From: Casp-Chloro-G3 sp002816715
GTDB lineage: Bacteria; Chloroflexota; Dehalococcoidia; Lucifugimonadales; UBA3495
Assembly: GCA_027623815.1 (NCBI GenBank)
Contig: JAQBUV010000099.1
Span: 1 to 7,623 of the forward strand
DNA: 7,623 bases
Reading direction: 5' to 3'
Shown: in pieces, positions 5,978 to 7,623 of the stretch
Layout: each line of letters begins with the position of its first letter
How positions within the stretch are numbered: the first letter of the stretch is position 1
Notes under the pieces: generated by a model
Database searches by the model: none
Told to the model about the DNA's origin: nothing
What the model saw: only the letters and a program-made list of their open reading frames with translations
Position numbers and translations under genes: made by a program

Positions 5978-6859
5978 TTGGCTTCGTCAGTGATTGTAGC
6001 TCCAACCAGAACGTCCCGGGTAGGTGACCTGGCCCGTCGCACCAAACAGCTTCGGTTGCCCTGGGTTCCCATAATCGTAATGTTGGTTCTGGTGGTCTGC
6101 GCCGTATTCGCGCCCTGGCTGGCTCCCCATGACCCCATCAGAATCAATATGCTGGAATCCCGTCTTGCGCCGTTTGAGGACTCTACATATATCCTGGGCA
6201 CTGATATTATGGGGAGAGACATGCTCAGCCGGCTGATTTACGGGGCCAGAACCAGTACCGTGATCAGCCTGGTCGCTCTGGGAACCGGCGCTCTGGTGGG
6301 TACAATTCTGGGTCTGGTCGCCGGATACCGTGAGGGATGGCTGGACGTGTTGATCATGCGCACTGCCGATGCCGCCCTGGGCTTCCCGACTATTCTGGTG
6401 GCGATGGTCATTGTGGTATTGCTGGGAACTGGCATTGAGAACATCATCCTGGCAGTGGTCCTCACCGTTTGGGCCCGTTTCGCCCGGATGATCCGTGGGG
6501 ATGTGCTCGGCACCAAGGAATTGGACTTTGTTACGGCGGCCAAGATTGCCGGAGTCTCCACGCCGGTCATTATCGCCCGCCATATCTTTCCCAGCACCAT
6601 CAATACCCTGATGGTCATCACCAGCCTTCAGATTGGACAGGTCATTTTGCTGGAAGCGTCGTTGAGCTTCCTGGGGTTGGGACTGCCGGTTGGCGACCCT
6701 GCCTGGGGCATTATGGTGTCGGAGGGCCGGGATGTGATCGTCCAAATGTGGTGGCTGGCCCTCCTGCCCGGCCTGGCGATTACCATTGTGGTGCTGGCCT
6801 TCAATTTCTTTGGCGACTGGATGCGCGACACGCTGGACCCCAAACTGCGCCGCTCTTAG
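5978..6859 (+). CDS. ABC importer permease, DppC/OppC type
   Basis: This is the second membrane subunit of the peptide-type importer, 293 residues. The cytoplasmic N-terminus (about 1-28, with RR at 20-21) and first helix at about 29-50 belong to the OppC_N region. The family signature LGTDIMGRD (73-81) is followed by LSRLIYGARTS. Five further helices follow between about 90 and 282. The EAA loop starts at Glu181 (ELDFVTAAKIAGVS) and RHIFPSTINTL follows. ASLSFLGLGL (227-236) with DPAWGIM is the characteristic C-terminal block, and the end DTLDPKLRRS is typical. It follows the DppB-like gene after 11 bases. No ATPase gene follows; instead a hairpin terminates the operon. Confidence 0.95.
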   Translation: MASSVIVAPTRTSRVGDLARRTKQLRLPWVPIIVMLVLVVCAVFAPWLAPHDPIRINMLESRLAPFEDSTYILGTDIMGRDMLSRLIYGARTSTVISLVALGTGALVGTILGLVAGYREGWLDVLIMRTADAALGFPTILVAMVIVVLLGTGIENIILAVVLTVWARFARMIRGDVLGTKELDFVTAAKIAGVSTPVIIARHIFPSTINTLMVITSLQIGQVILLEASLSFLGLGLPVGDPAWGIMVSEGRDVIVQMWWLALLPGLAITIVVLAFNFFGDWMRDTLDPKLRRS

Positions 6860-6882
6860 CCTTTGTTATAGCCGACCCAACC

Positions 6883-6910
6883 AAGGGGCAACCGCAGATG
6901 GTTGCCCCTT
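6883..6910 (+). terminator. Terminator hairpin of the transport operon
   Basis: A perfect 11-bp stem AAGGGGCAACC/GGTTGCCCCTT (6883-6893 with 6900-6910) with a 6-base loop lies 23 bases after the DppC-like stop. It is followed by CCTAGTTATG, without a clear T run. Confidence 0.75.
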
Positions 6911-6960
6911 CCTAGTTATGTGCAATCACGCCCAATTCCCCGGTGGCACCGTAGGTCAGG

Positions 6961-6966
6961 TATAAT
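6961..6966 (+). promoter_or_regulatory. Possible -10 box for the amidohydrolase gene
   Basis: A perfect TATAAT lies 71 bases before the ATG and after the operon terminator, a sensible position. No recognisable -35 is found 16-18 bases upstream, so the call is weak. Confidence 0.4.
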
Positions 6967-7037
6967 GCTAGCCGTTGAGCAAACCCATAGCTCCATAATT
7001 CAACTGAATTAATCGGGATTTACCCAACGAGGCCAGG

Positions 7038-7623
7038 ATGATTATCGTAGATTCCCACGTTCACATAGCACTGCACACCTACGAGCCGGTGGAGATGCTA
7101 CTGACTCAAATGCAGTACAACAATGTGGCGAAGACGGTGCTGGTGCAGTCTTCCAGCACCACCGACAACAGCTATCTTATCGAGTGCAAGCGACGTTTCC
7201 CCACCAGGCTGTCGGTGGTCTGCCGGGTGGATGTGGACAGTCCTTCCGCCACCGACGATTTACAGCGGTGGCACGATCAAGGCGCGGATTCAATCCGTCT
7301 CCGCAATTTCAACCGCTCGCCGGGCGGCGACCCGCTGGCTATCTGGCGCAAGGCCGCCGAGCTAGGCATGACGGTCAGCGCGGGCGGCAAGATGGAAGGG
7401 TTCCTCACCGACGAGTTCGCCAATCTGGTGGAGACTCTACCCAACTTGAAGATCGTCATTGAGCATCTGGGCGGCATGGGGTCTAACGCAGTGCATGACG
7501 CTAAACCGACCGAGGCCCAGTTCCAGAAAGTCTTGAACCTTTCTCGCTTTCCCAACACCTACATCAAGATACACGGCATGGGTGAGTTCTGCGCTCCGCC
7601 CTTCCCCTATCAAGATATTCCCC
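7038..7623 (+). CDS. Amidohydrolase (Amidohydro_2 type), 3' end outside window
   Basis: The first 195 residues of a TIM-barrel metal-dependent hydrolase are present; the frame is open at the right edge. The N-terminus MIIVDSHVHIAL holds the metal-binding H-x-H (His7, His9) on strand 1. Further family features are TVLVQSS (33-39), RLSVVCRVDVD, the beta strand SIRLRNF, KIVIEHLGG with His143 (a probable metal or substrate ligand), and YIKIHGMGEF with Lys177. The pattern resembles the Amidohydro_2 family, which includes 2-pyrone-4,6-dicarboxylate lactonase-like hydrolases and ACMSD-type decarboxylases; which reaction it carries out cannot be told. The ATG at 7038 follows GAGG (7029-7032) by 5 bases. 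It lies behind the operon terminator and probably has its own promoter. Proximity to the importer suggests, but does not show, that it acts on the imported compound. Confidence 0.88.
   Translation, partial: MIIVDSHVHIALHTYEPVEMLLTQMQYNNVAKTVLVQSSSTTDNSYLIECKRRFPTRLSVVCRVDVDSPSATDDLQRWHDQGADSIRLRNFNRSPGGDPLAIWRKAAELGMTVSAGGKMEGFLTDEFANLVETLPNLKIVIEHLGGMGSNAVHDAKPTEAQFQKVLNLSRFPNTYIKIHGMGEFCAPPFPYQDIP

Noticed and set aside
5987..6745. Long minus-strand frame of 252 codons opposite the DppC-like gene
   Set aside because: It is a shadow of a well-conserved permease, rich in His, Gln and Asp without any domain or ribosome site.

Overview
The window looks like part of a free-living bacterial chromosome, most plausibly a Chloroflexota lineage (SAR202/Dehalococcoidia-like). 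That assignment is an inference from four things: a lipoprotein oligopeptide-type ABC importer, a metal-dependent amidohydrolase, frequent TTG/GTG starts, and uncharacterised proteins that resemble hypothetical proteins I associate with that phylum. No rRNA or marker protein is present to prove it.

Layout. Positions 1-869 hold no intact gene. This stretch is a scar of mobile DNA: a large imperfect palindromic repeat (about 186-325), the C-terminal remnant of an IS982-type transposase with an in-frame stop (minus strand, about 381-563), a 17-bp tandem duplication (571-604), and an isolated 3' end of a serine-type tRNA (about 632-665). A tRNA 3' end without its 5' half is what integration of a genetic element at a tRNA gene leaves behind. 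A strong hairpin (812-845) then closes the minus-strand gene 870-1736, an uncharacterised protein built from two copies of one roughly 100-residue domain. Across a 338-bp divergent intergenic region lies a small four-helix membrane protein of unknown function (2075-2578).

A 579-bp non-coding stretch with a good sigma70-type promoter (2891-2920) leads into a transport operon: a lipoprotein substrate-binding protein (3158-4897), then DppB/OppB-type (5049-5966) and DppC/OppC-type (5978-6859) permeases, closed by a hairpin (6883-6910). A perfect 15-bp hairpin between the binding protein and the permeases probably lowers permease expression relative to the binding protein. All three genes appear to start with TTG behind clear or usable ribosome sites. 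No ATPase gene (DppD/DppF type) is in the window, so the energy-coupling subunits must be elsewhere.

The last gene (7038 to the right edge, incomplete) is a TIM-barrel amidohydrolase of the Amidohydro_2 type. Together these suggest import of a peptide-like or other small organic solute by a high-affinity binding-protein system next to a hydrolase or decarboxylase that could act on it. The functional link is inference from proximity only. I saw no convincing new defence, RNA-guided or other exotic system. The least explained parts are the duplicated-domain protein, the membrane protein and the tRNA/IS scar.
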